Of a DNA stretch of 64,000 nt, positions 34,903 to 45,397 are shown one piece after another. Each line of letters opens with the position of its first letter. Positions within the stretch are counted from its first letter, which is position 1. The position numbers were made by a program, and so were the translations under genes. The notes below the pieces were generated by a model, which saw nothing but the letters and a program-made list of their open reading frames with translations, did not search any database and was not told the DNA's origin. Source of the DNA: Nilaparvata lugens (Eukaryota > Arthropoda > Insecta > Hemiptera > Delphacidae); contig NC_052504.1 of the NCBI RefSeq assembly GCF_014356525.2, forward strand, positions 62,552,586-62,616,585. The letters run 5' to 3'.

Positions 34903-36779
34903 GTATAAATCAACATCATTCTTTAAACGGAAACATCGTTTTTCGAGCCTACATTTGAAACCATCCCATCAATTTCCAAGATTCGGACGATTTCTAAACG
35001 GGATGTGAGTCTATTAATAGCGTTGTTTATATCTGTAAGTATGTTGATGGAATTATAACTTATGTTTATTGATCTCGATTTTTGTTTTTGAATCTTCTTG
35101 ATCTCTCATGAACACAAAAAATAGACCTTCAAACAGGCAATGCTTTGAATTTGGAATGAGAGCGTTTATTTTCAAGCGCCAAGTGATTTCGATGAAGAAT
35201 ATTTTCTATGCTAGATTTGTACACAAGTCGTAAAAATAAGCTAACAATAAATCTTATTGCATGTGTATAATATGTATACATTGAGTGACGTACATGTATT
35301 CAGAGCAGATCTCTTCGTAGCATTTGTGTGCTTGCTCGAATAGAATCGATTTTGTTGACAGAAAAGAGTTTACAAATAAGTCGAGAAGAGTCGAAATAAG
35401 AAATGATAGACTGCATGTCAAGAGAGTACTGAGATTCAAGAGCAATACTGTTTGGACAATCTTGATTGCAGATTGCACAGTTTGAAGAGGTAAAGAGGCT
35501 GCCTCAATGTTCAAAGAGCACCATCTGTTTCTAGTATCTTTCTTGCATTCTAAAAGAATTTAGCTAGAAAGTAAACTTGAGGCAATGCGTCATACATTCA
35601 CAAGAGAAGCTTCAGATTCCTTTCTTAGCCGTGAATACCGATTATTCTAAACACTGAGTGATTGAATCTACAATACTCAGGAATAATTGATATAATCTAA
35701 CATCTGAGTTTTTCATTTTTTAGTTTCAATTCCGATCATTTTCATTGTGTATACAGATATACATCTGCATTCCATTGGAGAATGAGGAAAATCTTGATGT
35801 TGTCAATAATGATGCATCATTAGAATGAAGAAATGTTCGAGAATTCCAGAGCTCTAATGGCAAAAATCTTACAAGATAGATAAGGGCTGATTCATCAGAA
35901 TATTGTATATCGCTCCATAATGAGTTTTTCCAAAATTTAATCTCAGCCTAAATGAACGTCTTGCTAGAACAATAACATTCTATATTAATGCGATCAGTAC
36001 AAAGAAAATACATTGGTGTATTGTTTTCAAATGCCCCATATGACCTAATTTCATTATTTTTAGAGAAGAGTATCCCGAAATCAGTCGTGTAAGATTGACT
36101 GCGCGGTTCACAATCTAAAACAAGCGACACTGAGTTTCATGGGGTCAAAATAGTTAATAAATAAACTTGTAAATAGAAGTGATATTGGATTTTGAATCTT
36201 TGATTGAAGGAGATATTCAAATTCGAATTCGAATTGTTTAAAATCAAAACTTATTCTTGAACGGATAGTTGAAGAGACTTCTCCAACTTTACTGAGAAGG
36301 CTATTCAGAAATAATATAGAAACAGTGAAAATAATTATTTCTCTTCAAGTCGATTTGCATGACAAGATTTAGAAAACTATATATAATATTATTTAGATCA
36401 ATTCGATGTCAGATCACAATAAATATGAATTCACCATCTCTCCAATAGGTACTCGATTCTTGCTTCTTTCTACATGAGCAGATAGCCACAAAGTACGTCC
36501 AGACCATCACACAAGGCTAATAGAGCAAACCAAGCATTCCAACCAATGAAGCAAGCTCACTCTATATTGACTCGTGCAGTGTAGACCGATATGCCACACA
36601 TTCCTCAAATATCGAATTGGCCGATCAGGACAAACATTAAATCGACGGTAGACCTACTACAGTTTAGGATATTCGAACGGGCTGCTTGCTTTGTAACTAT
36701 TTGAACTAAAAATCTCGGATCAATATGAGCGAGCTAGGAACATTCATTGTTGAGAATAATATACTCTTAATTTTTTTTC
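34903..36779. other. AT-rich non-coding stretch
   Basis: Nothing supported. Confidence 0.5.
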
Positions 36780-37218
36780 AAATTATGATGACATCTCTAC
36801 AAGCACATAGATTCTAAAAATATCAATCTCGTGCACCTGGAAGCCCAAATTTCAATTTTCCTCCTAGATTCTTCAGAATTAATGTACAAATTTCATTTAG
36901 AGAAACTGATACTCTTATTTATTATATAAATAGCTTTTGACTAAAGATATCTATATAATAAGAAAGAGTAGGGTTGTGTTTGTTCGTTTGTTCGTGTGTT
37001 CGTGTGTTCCTGTGTTCGTTTGTTCCCATCAAAACATGTCAACTTGTGGATTGCATACCGGAGAAACGAGAATGATTTAGATCTCCAAATTTTGCAAATA
37101 GATTCTAAAAATATCAATCTTGTGCACCTGGAAGCCCGAATTTCAATTTTCCTTCTCGATTTTTCAGAATTAATGTTCAAATTTCATTCATGCTACCGTA
37201 CATGAAGCTCCATAAATC
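36780..37218 (-). repeat. Repeat X, a partial and a full inverted copy
   Basis: Two pieces in a row: 36785-36930 repeats the left part of the second copy (36955-37215). The second carries a GTTCGTGTGTTC-type minisatellite (36979-37025) and abuts the fold-back element at 37219. At the other locus X (41553-41743) abuts the same element end in mirror image, so X and the fold-back element may be one unit. Confidence 0.65.
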
Positions 37219-37307
37219 ATAGGCTACATTGTTGTAGCCCAGAAGTGTGTTTTTTTATGAGGAGGTGATAATGCTGTTACAAGACAATTATTTTGAACCG
37301 AGCCGTG

Positions 37308-37361
37308 TAGCTTAATGGTAAAACGCTCGCTTTTGGAGCGACGGTTCCTCGGTTCGAATCT
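37308..37361 (+). promoter_or_regulatory. Pol III A box and B box in a tRNA-like sequence
   Basis: A box TAGCTTAATGGT (37308-37319) fits the TRGYNNARNNGG consensus; B box GGTTCGAATCT (37351-37361) has ten of eleven consensus bases. Between them CGCTC and GAGCG pair as an anticodon-like stem. The T-stem and acceptor stem are broken, so it is not a working tRNA gene, but it could drive pol III transcription. Confidence 0.6.
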
Positions 37362-37420
37362 CAATTCTTCCCGAATTTTTATTCTTGAGTTTTCCCTCAA
37401 AACGTATTATTATCTAATAT

Positions 37421-37500
37421 TTTTTTAAATGTTTAAATGTTTGGATGTTCAAATGTTTAAATATTTAAATGTTTAAATGTTTAAATGTTCAAATGTTTAA

Positions 37501-37555
<55 letters not shown>

Positions 37556-37570
37556 GTGTGTGTGTGTGTC
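37421..37570. repeat. 8-bp satellite (AAATGTTT) followed by (GT)n
   Basis: About ten AAATGTTT units with a few variants (37426-37503), then about 65 bp of GT repeats. It is the complement of the AAACATTT array at 40553. Confidence 0.9.
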
Positions 37571-37825
37571 TGTGAACACGATAACTCCATTCCTAATTAA
37601 CCGATTGACTTGAAATTTTAAAATTAAGGTCCTTATACCATGAGGATCCAACAATGAGGAATTCAATAAAATTCAATTCAAAGTGGCGGAAAAAATGGCG
37701 GATAATGGCTAAAGAACATGTTTTACCGTTAAGCTACACGGCTCGGTTAAAAAATAATTGTCTTGTAACAACATTAAAACCTCCTCATAGAAAATCACTT
37801 CTGGGCTACAACAATGTAGCCTATG

Positions 37826-39454
37826 TAGCTATAGCTGGCCCGGCGAACTTCGTAACGCCAAACAGTTAATGCATCTCATGGAAAACTTTAGCTGGATGCA
37901 CACCTGAGGAGGCGCGTTGCGGCATTTTGTATCCAGGTGCTTCTTGCTTATTTGTTTGAATGGAAGAACTCACACACACTTATTTGGACATGGCGTGGAA
38001 CAATGGCGTGCTCCATAAGATCAACACTTTGTATCACCAAGCCGCGCCTCCTCAGGTGTGCTTAGTCTTCGCTTAATCTGATGCACTATATTTTTATGAA
38101 AACTATCCATCAATCAGTATTTTATATCTCAATGTGGACTTCCTATGTTCTAGTTGTACAGCATTTTGTATTTTTAGATATAGTTGAATGCACCTTGCTG
38201 GGGAATTGAATGGTATATCTCCTTGCTGCTGATTTTCTCGTGCATATTCTAAATTTACAGCATTCCGAGTTCTACGACCCAAGTTTGGACGTCGTTTGCA
38301 CCGCGGCATTATTTCATTTTATTTATTCATAGACAATAGATACAATTCTGGTAAAAACAACAGGCATTCGCCCAAAACTGCTTTGAACCTTAATTTGGAA
38401 TACACGGTCTAGAGGTTATGTGAATAATAACTTAATTCACACACTATTTTAAATCCAAAAAATGTATGTACTACAATAATTTTGGATTTATCAGATTAAT
38501 TAAGTTCAAAATACAAATCCAAACCAAAATCTTCCTCCACAATCACAAAAAAATATAAAAAATTTTACTTAAATCCACAAATTATACTCATGTTAAAATT
38601 CTAAACATGTTAAAATAATTATTATTAGAATTTAAATTTTTTGAATCAGTAAAAAGAAAGAAAAACAGATCTACCGACGGCTGTTGGATGACTCGATGAT
38701 TATAACAGCTGATTTTTATTTCTGTGTGAGGCCAGCTCACAAAATCTTCTCCCATAAAGCTGCGTACACATATTAATTTTTGCATCTATCTATGAAGTGA
38801 TACAAATGAATTGCAGAAAATGCCGGCAATATTCAAATATGCTGTTAAATTTTGGACTGTGATTGATTTCGCCCCCAAAATAGCTAGAACATTATTAGAC
38901 TATTTATAGCACTTTGTTCAAAAAAATCCGACAAGTATTATCTAAAATGTTTGTTTAAAAAGCTGAATAATATAGCTCTTCAATCGGGTTCAACAAATTT
39001 TCGTTTCTGATACACGGATTTCAGTACGCTACATACGGTACCGTACCGGTACCATCTCTTATGTTAAGAGAAAGTTGTCAATATTGATCTCATTTAAAAT
39101 CAAAACTCTTACATAATTTAACTTACCGCTCGTACCGGCGGCGGTAGTGTTGTATGGTAGATGATTTTTAGTGTTTAATATCGTATTTAAAGATGACAAA
39201 AACAGCTTTTCGAAAATTTGAAAGATTGAGAATCAATAAAAATGTTGATATTCAAAACTTAACAACTAACAATAATATAATATTATCACAATCGCTATAA
39301 GCTGTCAGCATTTGTATCAAAACTCCAGTATCGAAACATGAGCTTCCCGTATTGAACCACATATTGCAAGACATTGTTACCAGCATATCAATTTCTCTAT
39401 GAGCTTCCTTTATACAAACACATCTACAACAATGTAGGTATGCCATATGATGTT
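37826..39454. other. Non-coding stretch
   Basis: No gene. TTTATTTATTCATAGA at 38319-38334 recurs in similar form with an AACAGGCAT tail at 42658-42715, probably ends of one dispersed element. Short GGTACC-type palindromes lie at 39037-39055. Confidence 0.45.
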
Positions 39455-39639
39455 CCATGAATCAAATTTAAACATTAATTATGGAAAATCTAGGAAGAAA
39501 ATTGAAATTTTGGCTTTGAGGTGCACGATTTTGATATTTTTAGAATCTATGTTCAAAATTTGGAGATCTGAATCATTCCCGTTTTTCCGGTATGCAAACC
39601 ACAAGTTGACATGTTTTGATGCGAACAAACAAACACACG
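39455..39639 (+). repeat. Repeat X, copy next to duplication 1
   Basis: Clearly diverged from the equivalent stretch 41553-41743, ending in an ACACACGAAC minisatellite at about 39630 where identity with the second copy abruptly begins. Confidence 0.7.
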
Positions 39640-40552
39640 AACACACGAACACACGAGCAAACGAACAAACACAACCCTACTCTTTCTTATTATATAGATA
39701 TCTTTTGTCAAAAGTTATTTATATAATAAATAAGAGTACAGTTTCTCCAGATAAGGTTTTGTTAGCTTGAAACCATGGATTCGTGGATTATTTATTAGTG
39801 AGACGAATCGATATTAAACAAAAAGTCTAAGTATTTGTCAAAATCCAGAGATTTATTTATAGTTAGAAAGACCGGTCTTGGTTTTTACACCATTGTCAAT
39901 CTCTGATAAACTAAAAGTAAACTGATTTTTTTTTAGTTTATCAGAGATTGACAATGGTGTAACAACCGAAACCGGTCCTCCTAACTATAAATAAATATGT
40001 GGTTTTTGACATGTTCTTAGTCTTTTTATTCAATATGAATAATTACCACAATATTAACTTCTCAACTACACAAAAAGAGACGAATCGATCATCGAACAAT
40101 CAAATCCCCAAGTCCCTAGCCAATAATAGATATTCCGAGGTATTCCAATAATTGATATTGTGCATATTTATTCGGAAAATTCATTCCAAAATCCAGTATC
40201 TATAATTAAATATTGGTTTGGCAGAAGAATCTGACTTTGTTGAGGCCAACGGCATTGGCATTGTTTGATGAGAGGTGAAATAGAAGCAGTTTTCATTGAA
40301 ATGCGAGTGAATTCCTTCGATATTGAGGAGTACGGGCGAACAGCTGTTGAGCTTTTCATCGTTTCCTCTGCTCCATGACTCATAACTCGCACCACTCATC
40401 CATAAGCCCTTTATATATCTCACTCATTTCGAGCTCAACGGTTTAGAATCACTCGCAACATTCGTGGAAGCTTCTAGAACGTAAGGAACATGTGTGATAG
40501 TGAATTATTTCCAGTATCAGCACACTTTCATTAGCACAGAAACAACACTCTA
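39640..40552. repeat. 913-bp duplication, copy 1
   Basis: Recurs at 41744-42656 at a constant offset of 2104 with no mismatch that I could find. Includes a hairpin MITE (39818-40050). Its right border meets the AAACATTT array exactly. Confidence 0.9.
39818..40050. mobile_element. Hairpin MITE, copy 2
   Basis: Arms built on ACCATTGTCAATCTCTGATAAACT and its complement around a 20-bp T-rich loop. Same family as 31065-31330; copy 3 is its duplicate at 41922-42154. Confidence 0.85.
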
Positions 40553-41325
40553 AACATTTAAACATTTAAACATTTAAACATTTAAACATTTAAACATTAA
40601 CATTTAAACATTAACATTTAAACATTTAAACATTTAAAACATTTAAACATTAAACATTTAAACTTTAAACATTTAAACATTTAAAATTTAAACATTTAAA
40701 CATTTAAACATTTAACATTTAACATTTAAACATTTAAACATTTAAACATTAAACATTTAAACTTTAAACATTTAAACATTTAAACATTTAAACATTTAAA
40801 CATTTAAACATTTAAACATTTAAACATTTAAACATTTAAACATTTAAACATTTAAACATTTAAACATTTAAACATTTAAACATTTAAACATTTAAACATT
40901 AAAACATTTAAACATTTAAACATTTAAACATTTAAACATTTAAACATTTAAACATTTAAACATTTAAACATTTAAACATTTAACATTTAAACTTTAAACA
41001 TTTAAACATTAAACATTTAAACATTTAAACATTTAAACATTTAAACATTTAAACATTTAAACATTTAAACATTTAACATTTAAACATTTAAAAACATTTA
41101 AACATTTAAACATTTAAACATTAACATTTAAACATTTAAACATTTAAACATTTAAACATTTAAACATTTAAACATTTAAACATTTAAACATTTAAACATT
41201 TAAACATTTAAACATTTAAACATTTAAACATTTAAACATCTAAACATTTAAACATTTAAACATTTAAACATTTAAACATTTAAACATTTAAACATTTGAA
41301 CATTCAAACATTTAAACATTTAAAA
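40553..41325. repeat. AAACATTT satellite array, about 770 bp
   Basis: Around 95 head-to-tail 8-bp units. Most are perfect, with scattered 1-bp losses or gains (7- and 9-bp variants) clustered in the first half. The long runs of perfect 8-mers suggest recent growth. It adjoins a copy of the fold-back element end. Confidence 0.95.
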
Positions 41326-41533
41326 AATAAGAGATAATAATACGTTTTGAAGGAAAAAATTAAGAACAAAAAATTCGGGAAGAATTGGGATTTGAAACGA
41401 GGAACTGTGTCGCTCCAAAAGCGAGTGTTTTTCCGTTTAGCTACACGGCTCGGTTTAAAATAATTGGCTTGTAACAGCATTATAACCTCCTCATAAAAAA
41501 AACACACTTCTGGGCTACAACAATGTAGCCTAT
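41326..41533 (-). mobile_element. Fold-back element, single end of a second copy
   Basis: On the minus strand this repeats 37219-37425: palindromic tip, arm, GTAGCTAAACGG (weak A box), CTCGCTTTTGGAGCG stem, and a damaged B box. The opposite end is missing; the satellite runs directly into duplication copy 1. Confidence 0.7.
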
Positions 41534-41552
41534 GACGTATGGAACCTCATGT

Positions 41553-41743
41553 ACGGTAGCATGAATGAAATTTGAACATTAATTCTGAAAAATCTAGAAG
41601 GAAAATTGAAATTTGGGCTTCCAGGTGCACGAGATTGATATTTTTAGAATCTATGTGCAAGATTTGGAGATCTAAATCATTCTTGTTTCTCCGGAATGCA
41701 ATCCACAAGTTGACATGTTTTGATGGGAACAAACGAACACAGG
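41553..41743 (+). repeat. Repeat X, copy next to duplication 2
   Basis: Closest to the copy at 36955-37215 and, like it, attached to the fold-back element tip. Confidence 0.7.
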
Positions 41744-42656
41744 AACACACGAACACACGAGCAAACGAACAAACACAACCCTACTCTTTCTTATTATATA
41801 GATATCTTTTGTCAAAAGTTATTTATATAATAAATAAGAGTACAGTTTCTCCAGATAAGGTTTTGTTAGCTTGAAACCATGGATTCGTGGATTATTTATT
41901 AGTGAGACGAATCGATATTAAACAAAAAGTCTAAGTATTTGTCAAAATCCAGAGATTTATTTATAGTTAGAAAGACCGGTCTTGGTTTTTACACCATTGT
42001 CAATCTCTGATAAACTAAAAGTAAACTGATTTTTTTTTAGTTTATCAGAGATTGACAATGGTGTAACAACCGAAACCGGTCCTCCTAACTATAAATAAAT
42101 ATGTGGTTTTTGACATGTTCTTAGTCTTTTTATTCAATATGAATAATTACCACAATATTAACTTCTCAACTACACAAAAAGAGACGAATCGATCATCGAA
42201 CAATCAAATCCCCAAGTCCCTAGCCAATAATAGATATTCCGAGGTATTCCAATAATTGATATTGTGCATATTTATTCGGAAAATTCATTCCAAAATCCAG
42301 TATCTATAATTAAATATTGGTTTGGCAGAAGAATCTGACTTTGTTGAGGCCAACGGCATTGGCATTGTTTGATGAGAGGTGAAATAGAAGCAGTTTTCAT
42401 TGAAATGCGAGTGAATTCCTTCGATATTGAGGAGTACGGGCGAACAGCTGTTGAGCTTTTCATCGTTTCCTCTGCTCCATGACTCATAACTCGCACCACT
42501 CATCCATAAGCCCTTTATATATCTCACTCATTTCGAGCTCAACGGTTTAGAATCACTCGCAACATTCGTGGAAGCTTCTAGAACGTAAGGAACATGTGTG
42601 ATAGTGAATTATTTCCAGTATCAGCACACTTTCATTAGCACAGAAACAACACTCTA
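41744..42656. repeat. 913-bp duplication, copy 2
   Basis: Identical to 39640-40552 as read. On its right it continues into ordinary sequence (GTTTATTTATTC) and not into satellite, so this is probably the ancestral flank. Confidence 0.9.
41922..42154. mobile_element. Hairpin MITE, copy 3
   Basis: Duplicate of copy 2, carried along with the 913-bp segment. Confidence 0.85.
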
Positions 42657-43935
42657 GTTTATTTATTCATTGAATAGAGCAAGAAATACAATCGTCGAAA
42701 AGAAAAAACAGGCATCCCCAACACCTCTTCTATATTCATAAGTTTTGACTTGAATCGTCAAAATATTATGCAGGCTATGTCCATAGTTGGACGTCCATAA
42801 GTAGCCATAAAAGTAGGGGGAGTTGGACTTTATAGTTCCGAAAGTTTAGCCTAAGTTGAGTCTTAGAGTCTCTCAGTCTCTAAGCTATGCCGGGTTTGTG
42901 TTTTAAAACATTTTTTCATTAATCAATACTTCTTCTCAATAGAGCATGCATGATACTAAATGAAAATTCACAATAACAGTAATAAGTATATTGGATTTAA
43001 TGGAATATGATTACGGATATTCGGTAATCTGATGGGTAACGTGGAATGAGCAACAACAGTGTGAGGTTCATTGGCTATGGAAGTTCTAGTTCTCATATTC
43101 CATTCATATCTGGTTTCCAAATTGATCAGATGCTGTGATTACTAGATAAAACTTCTAAACTAAAGTACCTACTCATGTTTCTCCATGTAATGGAGATCTG
43201 TATTAGATTCTACTCAACTTTTAATCTGACATGTGCAGTTAATGCGAGTAATAACCTATCTTAATGCTATGAGCATCATTTATAACCTATTCTGTCACTC
43301 GTACATGATTTGGTTCTCAGATTACATTCACATTTGAATATTCATCTTTACAATATGAATAAGAATCTCCCAGATAGAAGAACAAGTAATTGTTTACAGT
43401 CACCTTTAGGGGGATTTTATATAATATAATATTCGAATTGATAGGAAAGGGTGTAACTTCATTTATTATTTATTGAAGTTTCCAATAAAAACTTCATGGT
43501 AATGAAGTTATCACATGATAATTTAGAGTGAAATATAGTAAAGTATTCAGTAACTTATCTCAAGCTACCTTAAGTACATTCCAACCTTTTTTCATAATAC
43601 TACAATAATTGACTAAAATTATTCCAAGTTTTCAGTTGGATTACTCTCCGAGAACGAACGTTGATGGTCTGAGAATATTAGTTATCAAAGAATCGAACAC
43701 CTCTCAAATATCATGGTAGGAATTATAATATCGTCATTGGTTTCTCATAATCGAAACAGGGATCTCTCAATCACTGATGACAGAGGAGTTGATTCTACAA
43801 TCATCAGGTCATTGTTTATTTTGATGAGATAGTAGTGCGTTTGTAAACAATGCTGGGATGAGGATGAATAATTCAAGGATAATGGCTTCGAAGGTTAACA
43901 AACATGAGATTTGGATAGAGTAGCGTGTATGCAGT
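42657..43935. other. AT-rich non-coding stretch
   Basis: Nothing supported beyond the dispersed-repeat end at 42658-42715. Confidence 0.45.
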
Positions 43936-43941
43936 ACTTAC

Positions 43942-44077
43942 GTTCCATTTGGTGTGGAATGTTGTCGACGTGAGCGCGATGCTGGAAGTGAAACAGGAGC
44001 CGGTGCTCTCGAGTGATCGCGCGGTGAGAGACGGCGGGCAACACTACAAGCCAAACCACTACAGCACTGGCAAACTG
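43942..44077 (-). CDS. Candidate exon, signal-peptide-like, minus strand
   Basis: A minus-strand frame from about 44077 to 43942 reads QFASAVVVWLVVLPAVSH then a His/Arg-rich part (HRLLFHFQHRAHVDNIPHQM), ending at a near-perfect donor, GAAC|GTAAGT (GT at 43941-43940). The hydrophobic stretch looks like a signal peptide, but there is no ATG in frame: a stop lies six codons upstream of the TTG. A first exon would need an upstream acceptor or a different start. Family not recognised. The overlapping plus-strand ORF competes with it. Confidence 0.25.
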
Positions 44078-44107
44078 CAATTCTCCTTGTACTTGTCACT
44101 TCAATAA
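43979..44107 (+). CDS. Candidate short exon or ORF, VKQEP-containing, plus strand
   Basis: ATG at 43979 opens 42 codons beginning MLEVKQEPVLSSDRAV and containing HYKPNHYSTGKLQ. About three quarters of third positions are G or C, far above the region, which suggests real coding. VKQEP is a typical SUMOylation site of transcription factors. A donor-like GCG|GTGAGA lies inside, at about 44021; otherwise the frame ends at TAA 44107. Family not recognised. Confidence 0.3.
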   Translation: MLEVKQEPVLSSDRAVRDGGQHYKPNHYSTGKLQFSLYLSLQ

Positions 44108-44141
44108 GTCCTATTTACATCATAACAACAGAGCCTGTATG

Positions 44142-44149
44142 CTTATATA
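44142..44149 (-). promoter_or_regulatory. TATA-like box, minus strand
   Basis: TATATAAG on the minus strand, about 70 bp upstream of the minus-strand candidate exon and at the edge of the GC-rich island. Confidence 0.25.
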
Positions 44150-44252
44150 CATAGAATGTGAGTTTGATGTGTGTGAGGACGCAGATGACTAGTGTTCGCG
44201 ATGATGATAGGGCCTGTACTGGCCGTCAGCCCGGAGCTAGATCACCGAGCAG

Positions 44253-44263
44253 TGCGCATGCGT
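44253..44263. promoter_or_regulatory. NRF1/Ewg-like palindromic site
   Basis: TGCGCATGCGT matches the NRF-1 (insect Ewg) core GCGCATGCG. Such sites mark promoters in GC-rich islands. It sits about 100 bp beyond the TATA-like box. Confidence 0.35.
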
Positions 44264-45397
44264 CGAGGGGTACCCTCCTCCCCTGCTCAATGCTTCCTAC
44301 CACCCCTTTCGACCATCTCACGAACACGACAAACATTAATCCCGGACTCCCAAGTTTATTCTCACGTCTTTTCACTCCTTTACCTCCTCTCCAACCATCA
44401 CACCAACCACCCCCACCATTATCCACAATCACAAACAAGTTTCCGAAGTTACGATATGCCATCCCCCCTCACAAACCACTCACCAGATCGAGCCGACCTA
44501 GCTTAACCTACCAAGAAAACAGCGGCCTCCCTCGGCAATATTTATTAGTGATTAATGTGATTATTGTAACTGAGTAATTATTGATGTCACACGGAAACCT
44601 GGAATGGAATGCATTTACAAAAACTGAGGGAATTCTATTTAATCTGTGCGCTTATCTTTCAATTTTCCTCTGAAAACTCATTTCCAGTTTTATAGGATTT
44701 ACATGAGTTCTCTCTATCATTCAGAAGTACTTGAAAAGTTACACAACCTTGAAGATCTCTGTAGTATCTTGTAATGTTAATTTTTGTTATTATCCTATGA
44801 TTTATGTGAGAGACGTCTGCCGTGACAGGCTGTAGCTGTAACGCTCTGTGAAACTTTTGAAGTTTTGTGTGGTTTTTGTGGTGTCTTCATACTTTTGAGT
44901 GTTGTGTTCGAAGGAGTTAAAATTTCTCTTTATAGTGAACTAATTCAAAGTTTTCAGCACGGTATAGAGGTTTAAATAATACTGATTTTGAATACTTTTC
45001 AATTGAAACTCAGTGAACTTTCTGCACGATTTTAAACCTTGGTTTGGTTCGCCTATCTTTGACTGTAGATAACAGTGATTTATCAACTCTTCTTTCTCTT
45101 TGCTGTGATATTTATCGCCTTTCTTATTCTTTTTACCCTGACAACTGTCACTGCTACGGCTCTCCTCCCAATCTTACTCCTTCCTTTATCCTCTCTTCAT
45201 ATCAGGAGCCTCCAACTTCCTCGCCTTGCTAGCTCTCTCGGCAACTATTCTTCCCATCATCTTCCCGATAAAATTCTAGCCGCTAGTAAACCGTCGCTTC
45301 TTATTTACCTGATCATTTCTACTCATTGAGTCATTATTGTTTCAAGTTGTGTTCGACTTGAAAATAAAAATTATAATAATAATAATCAAATATTTAT
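44264..45397. other. Non-coding stretch, probably including LINE 5' leader
   Basis: 44264-44520 is C- and A-rich with Pro-rich shadow frames. From about 44800 the sequence (GTCTGCCGTGACAGGCTGTAGC) looks like a retrotransposon leader running to the ORF1 start at 45398, but its 5' end could not be fixed. Confidence 0.35.

Larger units (their letters stand above)
37219..37825. mobile_element. Fold-back element with tRNA-like head
   Basis: Arms of about 105-110 bp (37219-37325 and about 37717-37825) are inverted: each begins CATAGGCTACATTGTTGTAGCC (itself a small palindrome) and runs inwards to CCGAGCCGTGTAGCTTAA. The left arm leads into a complete pol III promoter-like pair of boxes (37308-37361), then an AAATGTTT satellite and a (GT)n tract. 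The right arm keeps only the A-box part. A second copy, one end only, is at 41326-41533. Confidence 0.7.

Noticed and set aside
34685..35008. 107-codon plus-strand ORF.
   Set aside because: It is spanned by the MITE at 34701-34902, whose inverted arms explain the open frame.
37308..37375. A true tRNA gene (Gln- or Pro-like).
   Set aside because: A and B boxes and an anticodon-like stem are present, but the T-stem and acceptor stem fail to pair and the sequence is part of a repeated fold-back element.
37481..37666. His/Thr-repeat peptide on the minus strand.
   Set aside because: It is translation of the (GT)n microsatellite.
40553..41325. CRISPR-like array.
   Set aside because: An uninterrupted 8-bp satellite with no spacers, in a eukaryotic genome.
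36941..41874. Repeated open frames (79-107 codons) in the X repeats at 36941, 39447 and 41572 with similar peptides.
   Set aside because: They are open on both strands, depend on a minisatellite reading as Gln/Thr/Asn, and show no start or conservation pattern of a gene. Similarity comes from the DNA repeat.
40168..42527. Identical 75- and 80-codon minus-strand frames at 40168-40423 and 42272-42527.
   Set aside because: The pair is identical because the 913-bp segment is duplicated, and the two frames overlap each other; no domain was recognised.
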